Shown piece after piece: positions 56,932-64,000 of a DNA stretch of 64,000 bases. Where the stretch lies: the NCBI GenBank assembly GCA_965198565.1, contig OZ240665.1, forward strand, positions 744,001 through 808,000, written 5' to 3'. The translations under genes and the position numbers were made by a program. A model generated the notes under the pieces. It was not told the origin of the DNA. It saw only the letters and a program-made list of their open reading frames with translations, and did no database searches. The stretch is from LMUY01 sp965198565. Lineage in GTDB: Bacteria > Pseudomonadota > Alphaproteobacteria > Acetobacterales > Acetobacteraceae. The number at the start of each line of letters is the position of its first letter. Position 1 is the stretch's first letter.

Positions 56932-57939
56932 CTACTGCATGACGGGGGCGAGTTCGGTCACTGAGGGCGCGTCGTCGCCGAGCCAGTCGGGGTTCTTGGC
57001 AGTGCCGTCGAACAGCGCGCTGGTCTTGAACAGCTCGTACTTGCCCTTCAGCGCATAAGGGCGGGAGCGCGCGAGCAAGTCGGCAAGCTTCGCCGGGTCC
57101 ATCGGCTGGAACGTGCGGACGGCCTCGAACGCCTGGTCGAGGTCGCGCTGGCTCTCCACCCCGGTGATCACCACCGAGGTCGGCAGGTTGAGCGAATAGT
57201 GCAGGTATTCCACGGGTTGGATCGGCGCCTGGCTCTTCAGCAGCACGCTATCGGCGAAGCTCTTCATGCCCAGCACCGCGATGCCCTGCTCCACCAGACG
57301 GGGCAGCACCAATTGGGCGAAGCTGCGGAAGTGCGCGTCCATCACGTTGAGCGGCATCTGCACGGCGTCGAACAGGAAGCCGTTCTCGGCTGCCACGTCC
57401 AGCATGTGCAGGTGGATGCGCGGGTCCTTATGACCGGTGAAGCCGATGTAGCGCAGCTTGCCGGCCTGCTTGGCCGCCATCAGCGCCTCCGCGGCGCTAT
57501 CCTCGGCGAAGATGCGGTCGGGGTCGTCGTAGCGCAGGATCTCATGGTGCTGGACCAGGTCGATCCGGTCGGTGCGCATGCGCTTGAGCGAGGTGTCGAT
57601 CTGGCTCATGGCCTCCTGCTTGGTGCGGCCGTCGATCTTGGTCATCAGGAACACGCGGTCGCGGTAGCCGCCCTGGTCCAGCGCCACGCCGACCCGCAGC
57701 TCGGACCGGCCCTTGTTGTAGTCCCAGCAGTTGTCGACAAAGGTAATGCCGCGGTCGATGGCCTGGTGGACCAAGTGCACGGCTTCCTCGTCGCTCACGG
57801 CGGACTTGCCGAGATGGAAGCCGCCGAGGCCGATGGCGGAGATCAGCTCGCTGGAGCGGCCGAAGCGGCGATAGAGCATGTCGCCATGGCGCTCGCCCGG
57901 GTCGGTGACAGTGACGAGGGTGGGTGCGGTTGCGGACAT
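56932..57939 (-). CDS. Aldo/keto reductase
   Basis: A 335-residue TIM-barrel oxidoreductase. The catalytic tetrad fits: Asp and Tyr in FVDNCWDYNKGRSE, Lys in VFLMTKIDG, His in LVQHHEI. Start motif is LYRRFGRSSELISAIGLGGFHLG. It prefers NAD(P)H by family; substrate unknown. GGGAGACC lies before ATG 57939. It is divergent from the polyol dehydrogenase/ABC operon (195 bases, with two repeats), so a sugar-linked role is possible. Confidence 0.9.
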   Translation of the reverse strand: MSATAPTLVTVTDPGERHGDMLYRRFGRSSELISAIGLGGFHLGKSAVSDEEAVHLVHQAIDRGITFVDNCWDYNKGRSELRVGVALDQGGYRDRVFLMTKIDGRTKQEAMSQIDTSLKRMRTDRIDLVQHHEILRYDDPDRIFAEDSAAEALMAAKQAGKLRYIGFTGHKDPRIHLHMLDVAAENGFLFDAVQMPLNVMDAHFRSFAQLVLPRLVEQGIAVLGMKSFADSVLLKSQAPIQPVEYLHYSLNLPTSVVITGVESQRDLDQAFEAVRTFQPMDPAKLADLLARSRPYALKGKYELFKTSALFDGTAKNPDWLGDDAPSVTELAPVMQ

Positions 57940-58007
57940 TGGCGGTCTCCCGAGGCAACAACCTGTTAAAGACCTCGACGGTGCGGTAGTTGCTTCTCCT
58001 CCCTCCC

Positions 58008-58101
58008 TCTCCCTCTGGGAGAGGGTCGGGGTGAGGGGCCAGCGGTGCAGCAGGGTGCCAGCGAGCCCTCACCCCTGCTCTCCCCCAGGGGGAGAGGGAG
58101 A
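58008..58101. repeat. Inverted pair of GGGAGAGGG repeats in a divergent promoter region
   Basis: Copies 58008-58037 and 58065-58101 (the second with stem variant CTCTCCCCCAGGGGGAGAG) face each other between the divergent aldo/keto reductase and polyol dehydrogenase genes. They must lie within or beside both promoters. Confidence 0.88.
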
Positions 58102-58134
58102 AGAAGCGAAAGATTAACATTCGGGAGCAACGCC

Positions 58135-59616
58135 ATGGACCCCATCCCCCTCAACCGCGCCGCGCTCCCACACCTGGCCCCGCCCGTCCACACCCCCCGC
58201 TTCGACCCGGCATCCATCCAGCCCGGCATCGTGCATCTCGGGCTCGGCGGCTTCCACCGCGCCCACATGGCCCGCTACATCCACACCCTGATGGACAGCC
58301 ATCCAGACGCGCTGCAATGGGGCATCGTCGGCGCCGGGCTGATGCCGGGCGACCGCCGCATGGCCGAGAGCCTGCAGCCGCAGGACAACCTGTACACGCT
58401 GGTGGAGCGCAGCGGCAGCGACGAGACCGTCACCGTGATCGGCTCGCTGGCCGGGGTGATCTTCGCCGGCGAGGACAGCACGGCCCTGCTCGACGCGATC
58501 TCCCAGCCCGCCATCCGCATCGTGAGCCTCACCGTCACCGAGCACGGCTATTGCCTCAACCGCGCGACCAAGCGGCTCGACCTGGAGAACGCGCTGATCA
58601 AGGCGGACCTCGCCCAGCCGGACCGCCCCCGCAGCGCCATCGGCATCATCGTGGCCGCCGCGCGCCGCCGCCGCGACGCAGGCATGGCGCCGTTCACCGC
58701 GCTCTCCTGCGACAACATCCAGCACAACGGCACCGTGCTGCGGGACGCGGTGCTCACCCTGGCGACGCAGCAGGACCCGGAGCTGGCGCGCTGGATCGAG
58801 GCCGAGATCAGCTTCCCGAGCACCATGGTGGACCGCATCACCCCCGTCACCACCGAGGCGCAAATTGCCGACTTGGCGGCGCGGCACGGCATCGCCGACC
58901 GTTGGCCGGTATTTAGCGAAACCTTCACACAGTGGGTGATCGAGGACCGCTTCATCGCTGGCCGCCCCGCCTGGGAGGAGGTTGGCGCCCAGTTCGTCGC
59001 CGATGTGGCGCCGTACGAGTTCATGAAGCTGCGCCTGCTCAACACCAGCCATCTCGCGGTCTCGGGGCTGGGGCGGCTGGCCGGCTACGTGACCGTGGAC
59101 GAGGCGATGGCCGACCCGCTGCTCACCCGCTACATGCGCGCGCTGATGGACCGCGAGACCGGCCCCACCCTGCCGCCAGTGCCGGGCATCGACCTCGCCG
59201 CCTACAAGGCGACCCTGATCGAGCGCTTCGCCAACACCGCCATCAAGGACACGGTGGAGCGCGTCAACACCGACGCGCCGGTCAACATGCTGGTGGACCC
59301 GATCCGCGACCGGCTGGCGGCGGGGCAGAGCATCGACCTGCTGGCGCTGGGGCTGGCCGCCTGGCTGCGCCGGGTGCGCGGGGAGGACGAGCAGGGCCAG
59401 CCGATCGACGTGCGCCACCCGCTGGCCGCCCTGCTGCGCGAGCGCGCCATCGCCGGCGGACCCGACCCGGCGCCGCTGCTCGCCATCACCGAGCTGTTCG
59501 GCACCATGGGGGAAAATCCCAAGCTCGCCGGCCCGGTTCGGCACTGGCTCGCCTCGCTGTACCGCCAGGGCAGCCGCGCCACGGTGGCCGACGCCGCGGC
59601 CACACTCGGGTTCTAA
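58135..59616 (+). CDS. mtlK: Mannitol 2-dehydrogenase family polyol dehydrogenase
   Basis: A 493-residue long-chain polyol dehydrogenase oxidising mannitol, sorbitol or arabinitol to the ketose with NAD. The N-terminal binding part is IVHLGLGGFHRAHMARYIH; the catalytic Lys/Asn/His set is in EFMKLRLLNTSHLAVSG. Length fits the family (about 490). GGGAG precedes ATG 58135 at seven bases. It heads a co-directional set with a binding protein, two permeases and an ATPase, the layout of smo/mtl polyol operons. Exact polyol preference is inferred from family only. Confidence 0.9.
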   Translation: MDPIPLNRAALPHLAPPVHTPRFDPASIQPGIVHLGLGGFHRAHMARYIHTLMDSHPDALQWGIVGAGLMPGDRRMAESLQPQDNLYTLVERSGSDETVTVIGSLAGVIFAGEDSTALLDAISQPAIRIVSLTVTEHGYCLNRATKRLDLENALIKADLAQPDRPRSAIGIIVAAARRRRDAGMAPFTALSCDNIQHNGTVLRDAVLTLATQQDPELARWIEAEISFPSTMVDRITPVTTEAQIADLAARHGIADRWPVFSETFTQWVIEDRFIAGRPAWEEVGAQFVADVAPYEFMKLRLLNTSHLAVSGLGRLAGYVTVDEAMADPLLTRYMRALMDRETGPTLPPVPGIDLAAYKATLIERFANTAIKDTVERVNTDAPVNMLVDPIRDRLAAGQSIDLLALGLAAWLRRVRGEDEQGQPIDVRHPLAALLRERAIAGGPDPAPLLAITELFGTMGENPKLAGPVRHWLASLYRQGSRATVADAAATLGF

Positions 59617-59724
59617 AATAAGCGGGCGCCGAGCGCTGGTTGACGCCTCGCCAGCGCAGTGACAACTTCGTAATCAACCGCCGCAGATCGCGGCCAACAG
59701 AGTCGTCATTGGGAGGACACATCG

Positions 59725-61074
59725 ATGCCTACGCGCGGGATACCGAAGCCCGGGGCGCATCTGCGCGCCGCTTTCGCCACCGCTACGCTGTCGGCCGCGC
59801 TGCTCACCACCGCCCCGGCCTGGGCCGACGCCAACCTCACCATCGCGACCGTCAACAACGGCGACATGGTGGTGATGCAGAAGCTCTCGGCGCAGTTCGA
59901 GCAACAGCACCCGGACATCCACCTGCATTGGGTGGTGCTGGAGGAGAACGTGCTGCGCCAGCGCGTGACCACGGACATCGCCACCAAGGCGGGCCAGTTC
60001 GACATCCTGACCATCGGCAACTACGAGGTGCCGATCTGGGCCAAGCAGGGCTGGATCATCCCGATGGACAATCTGCCCGCCAGCTATGACGTGAACGACC
60101 TGCTGAAGCCGGTGCGCGACGGGCTGACCTATAACGGCAAGATCTACGGCCTGCCGTTCTATGCCGAGAGTGCGATGACGTACTATCGCACCGACCTGTT
60201 CAAGAAGGCCGGCATCACCATGCCGGAGGCGCCGACCTACACGCAAATCCGCCAGTTCGCCGACAAGATCACCGACAAGTCCAACCAGGTCTACGGCATG
60301 TGCCTGCGCGGCAAGCCGGGCTGGGGCGAGAACATGGCCTACATCACCACCCTGGTGGACACCGATGGCGGCCAATGGTTCAACGAGAAGTGGCAGCCGA
60401 CGATCAACACGCCGGCTTGGAAGACCGCCATCACCTATTACGACGACATCCTGAAGACCGACGGCCCGCCCGGCGCCTCCTCCAACGGGTTCAACGAGAA
60501 CCTCGCGTTGTTCGCCAGCGGCCACTGCGGCATGTGGATCGACGCGACGGTGGCGGGCGGCCTGCTGTACGACAAGAAGCAGAGCCAGGTGGCGGACCAA
60601 GTGGGCTTTGCGCCCATCCCGGCCGGCAGCTACAAGGGCGGCCCGACTTGGCTGTGGTCGTGGAACCTGGCGATCCCCGCCACCTCCAAGCAGCAGGACG
60701 CCGCCAAGACCTTCATCACCTGGGCGACGTCGAAGGAGTATATCGGCTTGGTCGCCAAGGCGAACGGCTGGGTTGCCGTGCCGCCGGGCACGCGGCAGTC
60801 CACCTACGACAATCCCGACTACCAGAAGGTGGCGCCGTTCGCGGCCTTCGTGCTGAAGGCGATCGAGTCGGCCAATCCGGACGGCCAGACCGAGCATCCG
60901 CGGCCCTATACTGGCGCCGCATTCGTGGCGATCCCCGAGTTCCAGGGCATTGGCACCAATGTGGGCCAGACCATTGCCGGAACGCTGACCGGCCAGACTA
61001 CGGTCGACGCCGCATTGACATCGGCGCAGTCGGCGACGGAGCGGACGATGCGCCAGGCGGGGTATCCGAAATAG
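59725..61074 (+). CDS. Polyol/sugar ABC transporter, substrate-binding protein
   Basis: A 449-residue extracellular solute-binding protein of family 1 (SmoE/MtlE-like). Signal peptide: basic start, then FATATLSAALLTTAPAWA with cleavage after AWA near residue 33. Mature part begins DANLTIATVNNGDMVVMQKLS; the motif TWLWSWNLAIPATSKQQDAAK is typical of polyol binders. GGGAGGA precedes ATG 59725. It binds polyols in the periplasm for the importer encoded next; the stop TAG at 61072-61074 abuts the permease frame. Confidence 0.92.
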   Translation: MPTRGIPKPGAHLRAAFATATLSAALLTTAPAWADANLTIATVNNGDMVVMQKLSAQFEQQHPDIHLHWVVLEENVLRQRVTTDIATKAGQFDILTIGNYEVPIWAKQGWIIPMDNLPASYDVNDLLKPVRDGLTYNGKIYGLPFYAESAMTYYRTDLFKKAGITMPEAPTYTQIRQFADKITDKSNQVYGMCLRGKPGWGENMAYITTLVDTDGGQWFNEKWQPTINTPAWKTAITYYDDILKTDGPPGASSNGFNENLALFASGHCGMWIDATVAGGLLYDKKQSQVADQVGFAPIPAGSYKGGPTWLWSWNLAIPATSKQQDAAKTFITWATSKEYIGLVAKANGWVAVPPGTRQSTYDNPDYQKVAPFAAFVLKAIESANPDGQTEHPRPYTGAAFVAIPEFQGIGTNVGQTIAGTLTGQTTVDAALTSAQSATERTMRQAGYPK

Positions 61075-61163
61075 CGAGCGCGACCACCGCAACGCTCCCC
61101 GGCAGCGGCGCCACCGCTGCCGGGCCCACCCGAAGCACGAGCACGGTCCTGGTCGCCCCCTCG

Positions 61164-61985
61164 GTGGCCGTCTTGCTGCTGTGGATGATCGTGCCGCTGG
61201 CGATGACCCTGTGGTTCTCGGTCCAGCGCTATAACCTGCTGGACCCGACCGTCACCGGGTTCGCCGGTATCTCGAACTACCAGGACCTGGTTACCGATCC
61301 GGACTTCTGGGTGTCCCTGCGCAACACGCTGGTGCTAGTCGGCTCGGTGCTTGTGATCACCGTGTGCGGCGGCGTACTGCTGGCGGTGCTGTTCGACCAG
61401 GATTTCCCGGGGCGCAATATCGCCCGCGTGCTGGCCATCTCGCCGTTCTTCGTCATGCCGACGGTGAGCGCGCTGATTTGGAAGAACCTGCTGATGCACC
61501 CGATCTACGGCGTGCTGGGCGCGATTGCGCGCGCGTTCGGGCTGCAGCCGGTGGATTGGTTCGGGCAGTTTCCGCTGGCGTCGGTGATCGCCATCGTCGC
61601 CTGGGAGTGGCTGCCGTTCGCGTTGCTGATCCTGCTGACGGCGGTGCAGTCGCTGGACCTCGAGCAGCGGGAGGCGGCGCGCATGGATGGCGCCGGGCCG
61701 GTGGCGCAGTTCTTCTACATCACCCTGCCGCACCTGCAGCGCGCGATCAGCGTGGTGGTGATGATCGAGACCATCTTCCTGCTGACGGTGTTTGCCGAGA
61801 TTTTCGTCACCACCTCGGGCGGCCCCGGCAATGCGACGACGAATTTGGCGTTCCTGATCTACATCCGCGCCTTGCTGCAGTTCGACGTGGGGGGCGCGTC
61901 GGCGGGGGGCGTGGTGGCGATTATCCTCGCCAACATCGTGGCGTTCTTCCTGGTCCGCAGCATCGGCCGCCGGCTCGAGGTTTAG
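61164..61985 (+). CDS. Polyol/sugar ABC transporter permease, MalF type (start uncertain)
   Basis: A MalF/UgpA-like permease: LLLWMIVPLAMTLWFSVQRYN at the first helix, EAA loop EQREAARMDGAGPVAQFFYITLP, and six helices. I mark GTG 61164 as the first usable start codon. Yet the in-frame lead (TSTVLVAPSVAVLLLWM) also matches family N-termini, and neither ATG, GTG nor TTG opens it; an ATA at 61071 overlapping the upstream TAG is the natural place. So the start is either non-canonical or a point change. The frame is intact to 61985. Confidence 0.85.
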   Translation: MAVLLLWMIVPLAMTLWFSVQRYNLLDPTVTGFAGISNYQDLVTDPDFWVSLRNTLVLVGSVLVITVCGGVLLAVLFDQDFPGRNIARVLAISPFFVMPTVSALIWKNLLMHPIYGVLGAIARAFGLQPVDWFGQFPLASVIAIVAWEWLPFALLILLTAVQSLDLEQREAARMDGAGPVAQFFYITLPHLQRAISVVVMIETIFLLTVFAEIFVTTSGGPGNATTNLAFLIYIRALLQFDVGGASAGGVVAIILANIVAFFLVRSIGRRLEV

Positions 61986-62023
61986 GCGGTGAGAGTGGGC
62001 ATGCGGCTATGTCGTTTGGCTGG

Positions 62024-62135
62024 CTCCCTCTCCCGTTCTTCACGGGAGAGGGCTGGGGTGAGCGCCCTTTTCACGGCCTCCCGCGGTGGCTTCGCACCCT
62101 CACCCCGACCCTCTCCCGCCCGCGGGAGAGGGAGA
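62024..62135. repeat. Inverted pair of GGGAGAGGG repeats between two permease genes
   Basis: Copies 62024-62061 and 62097-62135 sit between permeases that must be made together. In this operon all other junctions are short, so the pair looks like an insertion. It could form an mRNA stem that alters relative expression of the distal genes. Confidence 0.9.
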
Positions 62136-62158
62136 GGGACGCTGGGAGTGGGCAGCGC

Positions 62159-62974
62159 ATGAAAGACAGCCTGACTCGCAAGACCGTCATCACCCTGGTG
62201 GGCTGGGGCATGGCGGCGTTGCTGTTCTTCCCGATCTTCTGGATGGTCCTGACCAGCCTCAAGACCGAGCGCGAGGCCGTCACCGCCAGCCTGTCCTTCA
62301 CGCCCACTCTCGAATCCTATCGCGACGTGCTGGCGCAGGCGAACTACTTCGGCTTCGCCTGGAACAGCGTGGCAGTCTCCATCGGCGCCACCGTGCTGGC
62401 GCTGCTGTTCGCCATCCCCGCCGCCTACGCCATGGCGTTCCACCCCACCAAGCGCACCCGCGGCACACTCTTATGGATGCTGTCCACCAAGATGCTGCCG
62501 CCAGTCGGCGTGCTGGTGCCGATCTACCTGCTGTTCCGCAACGCCGGGCTGCTCGACACCCGCACCGGCCTGATCATCATGGACATGCTGGGCAACCTGC
62601 CTATCGTGGTCTGGATGCTGTTCACCTTCTACAAGGAAGTGCCGAACGAGATCCTCGAAGCCGGGCGCATGGACGGCGCGCGCACCGGCGGCGAGGTGTG
62701 GTTCCTGCTGCTGCCGCTCACCATGCCGGGGGTCGCCTCCACCGCGCTGCTGTCCATCATCCTGTGCTGGAACGAGGCGTTCTGGAGCCTCAACCTCACC
62801 TCGTCGCAGGCGGCACCGCTCACCGCGTTCATCGCCTCGTTTTCCTCACCAGAAGGGCTGTTCTTCGCCAAACTCTCGGCCGCGTCCACGATGGCGGTGG
62901 CACCCATCCTGCTGTTCGGCTGGTTCAGCCAGCGGCAGTTGGTGCGCGGGCTCACCTTCGGCGCCGTGAAATAG
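62159..62974 (+). CDS. Polyol/sugar ABC transporter permease, MalG type
   Basis: A 271-residue carbohydrate ABC permease (SmoG/MtlG-like). First helix VITLVGWGMAALLFFPIFWMV; EAA motif EILEAGRMDGARTGGEVWFLLLP; ends GWFSQRQLVRGLTFGAVK, the usual MalG-family tail. GGGAGTGG precedes ATG 62159. With the upstream MalF-type gene it forms the membrane channel. Confidence 0.94.
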   Translation: MKDSLTRKTVITLVGWGMAALLFFPIFWMVLTSLKTEREAVTASLSFTPTLESYRDVLAQANYFGFAWNSVAVSIGATVLALLFAIPAAYAMAFHPTKRTRGTLLWMLSTKMLPPVGVLVPIYLLFRNAGLLDTRTGLIIMDMLGNLPIVVWMLFTFYKEVPNEILEAGRMDGARTGGEVWFLLLPLTMPGVASTALLSIILCWNEAFWSLNLTSSQAAPLTAFIASFSSPEGLFFAKLSAASTMAVAPILLFGWFSQRQLVRGLTFGAVK

Positions 62975-62986
62975 AGGAGCATCGCC

Positions 62987-64000
62987 ATGGCCACGCTCAC
63001 CCTGCGCAACCTGCGCAAGTCCTACGGCGCCACCGAGGTCATCAAGGGCATTGACCTCGACATCGCAGACCGTGAGTTCGTGGTGTTCGTCGGCCCCTCC
63101 GGCTGCGGCAAGTCCACCCTGCTGCGCATGATCGCGGGGCTCGAGGAGATCACCGCCGGCGAGCTGCAGATCGACGGCCGGCGGGTGAACGACACCGGCC
63201 CGGCAGATCGCGGCCTGGCGATGGTGTTCCAATCCTACGCGCTCTACCCGCACATGACGGTTCGCGACAACATGGGCTTCGCGCTGCGCCTGGCCGGCGT
63301 GCCGAAGGCGGAGCGCAACCGCAAGGTGGGCGAGGCCGCGCGCATCCTGCAGCTCGAACCCTACCTGGACCGCCGCCCGAAGGACCTCTCCGGCGGGCAG
63401 CGCCAACGCGTGGCGATCGGCCGCGCCATCGTGCGCCAGCCGAAGGTGTTCCTGTTCGACGAGCCGCTCTCCAACCTGGACGCGGCGTTGCGCGGGCAAA
63501 CCCGCATCGAGCTGCTGCGCCTGCATGAGGACCTGCAGGCCACCATGATCTACGTCACGCACGACCAGGTGGAAGCCATGACCATGGCCGACAAGATCGT
63601 CGTGCTGCAGGCCGGGCGGGTGGAACAGGTGGGCTCGCCGCTGGACCTGTATCACCAACCGGCCAATCTGTTCGTCGCCGGGTTCATCGGCTCGCCGCGG
63701 ATGAACCTGCTGCCCGCCACCGTCGCGGAGGCGGAGGGCGGCCATGTGGTGGTGGCCACACGTTCCGGCGCGCGCGTGGCGGTGCCCGCGTCCGGCGCCA
63801 TCCGGCCCGGCGATGCGGTGACGCTCGGCATCCGCCCCGAAGCGCTGCGGCACGACCCGGCGGGCGAACTGGCCGGCGAGGTGCGCCTGGTGGAGCGGCT
63901 GGGCGGCCTCACCCTGCTGCATGTGTCCGCCGAGGGCGGCGACGCGCTGACCGTGCAGACCGACGGCAACGACCCGACCACCCCGCACAGCCACGTCCGC
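62987..64000 (+). CDS. Polyol/sugar ABC transporter ATP-binding protein, UgpC/SmoK type (partial)
   Basis: The first 338 codons are in the window; it runs off the right edge. Walker A GPSGCGKSTLL near 36-46, Q-loop QSYALYPHMTV, signature LSGGQRQRVAIGRA, Walker B VFLFDEPLSNLDAALR and the H-loop THDQVEAM are complete. The TOBE-type C-terminal regulatory domain (GIRPEALRHDP, later VERLGGLTLLHV) is mostly present. MalK-like ATPases of this class energise sugar/polyol uptake. AGGAG lies about seven bases before ATG 62987, 12 bases after the permease stop. Confidence 0.95.
   Translation, partial: MATLTLRNLRKSYGATEVIKGIDLDIADREFVVFVGPSGCGKSTLLRMIAGLEEITAGELQIDGRRVNDTGPADRGLAMVFQSYALYPHMTVRDNMGFALRLAGVPKAERNRKVGEAARILQLEPYLDRRPKDLSGGQRQRVAIGRAIVRQPKVFLFDEPLSNLDAALRGQTRIELLRLHEDLQATMIYVTHDQVEAMTMADKIVVLQAGRVEQVGSPLDLYHQPANLFVAGFIGSPRMNLLPATVAEAEGGHVVVATRSGARVAVPASGAIRPGDAVTLGIRPEALRHDPAGELAGEVRLVERLGGLTLLHVSAEGGDALTVQTDGNDPTTPHSHVR

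Noticed and set aside
91..62135. Dispersed repeats as a CRISPR array or transposon ends
   Set aside because: Spacing is irregular, copies are single or paired in opposite directions, and no cas or transposase gene is present.
1..64000. tRNA, rRNA or riboswitch genes, including a SAM or cobalamin riboswitch before metH
   Set aside because: I found no cloverleaf, rRNA or riboswitch core sequences by eye; metH overlaps sahR directly and leaves no leader.

Overview
The window is a 64 kb, very GC-rich, densely coded chromosomal segment. It most resembles a non-enteric alphaproteobacterium, probably an Acetobacteraceae/Rhodospirillales member. That placement is inferred from gene content (EgtB/EgtD, class I PhaC plus phasin, COQ9-like and UbiK-like proteins, an ArsR-methyltransferase next to metH, pdxA-pdxJ, pgsA with moaD-moaE, a Flp-type pilin) and not from a marker gene. 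I see no rRNA, tRNA, CRISPR array, prophage or insertion sequence. Most genes are housekeeping or metabolic and sit in short, tightly overlapped operons with many ATGA/GTGA/TGATG junctions.

Layout. 1-6.9 kb: the tail of a flavin monooxygenase, an isopenicillin-N-synthase-like oxygenase, and a complete five-gene branched-chain-amino-acid-type ABC importer with an unusually long LivM. 6.9-13.8 kb (minus): PBP1C and a thioester alpha-2-macroglobulin, a known envelope pair. 14-17.3 kb (minus): a Rieske oxygenase followed by ergothioneine genes egtB and egtD. 17.5-22.8 kb: a divergent locus with a SahR-like ArsR-methyltransferase and metH on one side, and on the other a 92-residue CobW-like mini-protein with a degenerate P-loop plus a DUF488 gene; they share a perfect 20-bp operator-like palindrome. 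22.8-27.4 kb: a hypothetical gene, a Crp/Fnr regulator, an orphan Flp-like pilin preceded by TTAAC boxes, priA and a DUF484 gene. 27.4-33.4 kb: MFS transporter, amidase, D-hydantoinase/dihydropyrimidinase, acyltransferase. 33.6-36.4 kb: EnvZ/OmpR-type two-component system and a MarR regulator. 36.6-40.0 kb: membrane protein, moaE, moaD, lipoprotein, pgsA. 40.3-49 kb: RlmI-like methyltransferase, PHA synthase, OmpA-like lipoprotein, aminotransferase, DUF559 nuclease, homoserine dehydrogenase, GlpX, phasin. 49-57.9 kb: COQ9-like, proC, YbjN-like, ubiK, pdxA-pdxJ-GNAT, EthD, PDZ protein, YidB-like, xerC, ogt, aldo/keto reductase. 58.1-64 kb: a polyol dehydrogenase and a polyol/sugar ABC importer whose ATPase runs off the window.

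The most striking non-coding feature is a dispersed palindromic repeat with core CCCTCTCCC..GGGAGAGGG and a one-sided GGGGTGAGGG tail. I count about 23 copies, often as inverted pairs. They sit in nearly every longer intergenic gap, enter several 3' gene ends, supply possible Shine-Dalgarno sequences, and surround a small DUF559 nuclease gene.

The best candidates for something undescribed are (i) the CobW-like mini-protein/DUF488 operon facing sahR-metH, (ii) the palindromic repeat family with its possible link to the DUF559 nuclease, and (iii) the Rieske-EgtB-EgtD cluster. All functions are read from sequence by eye. No database search was run.
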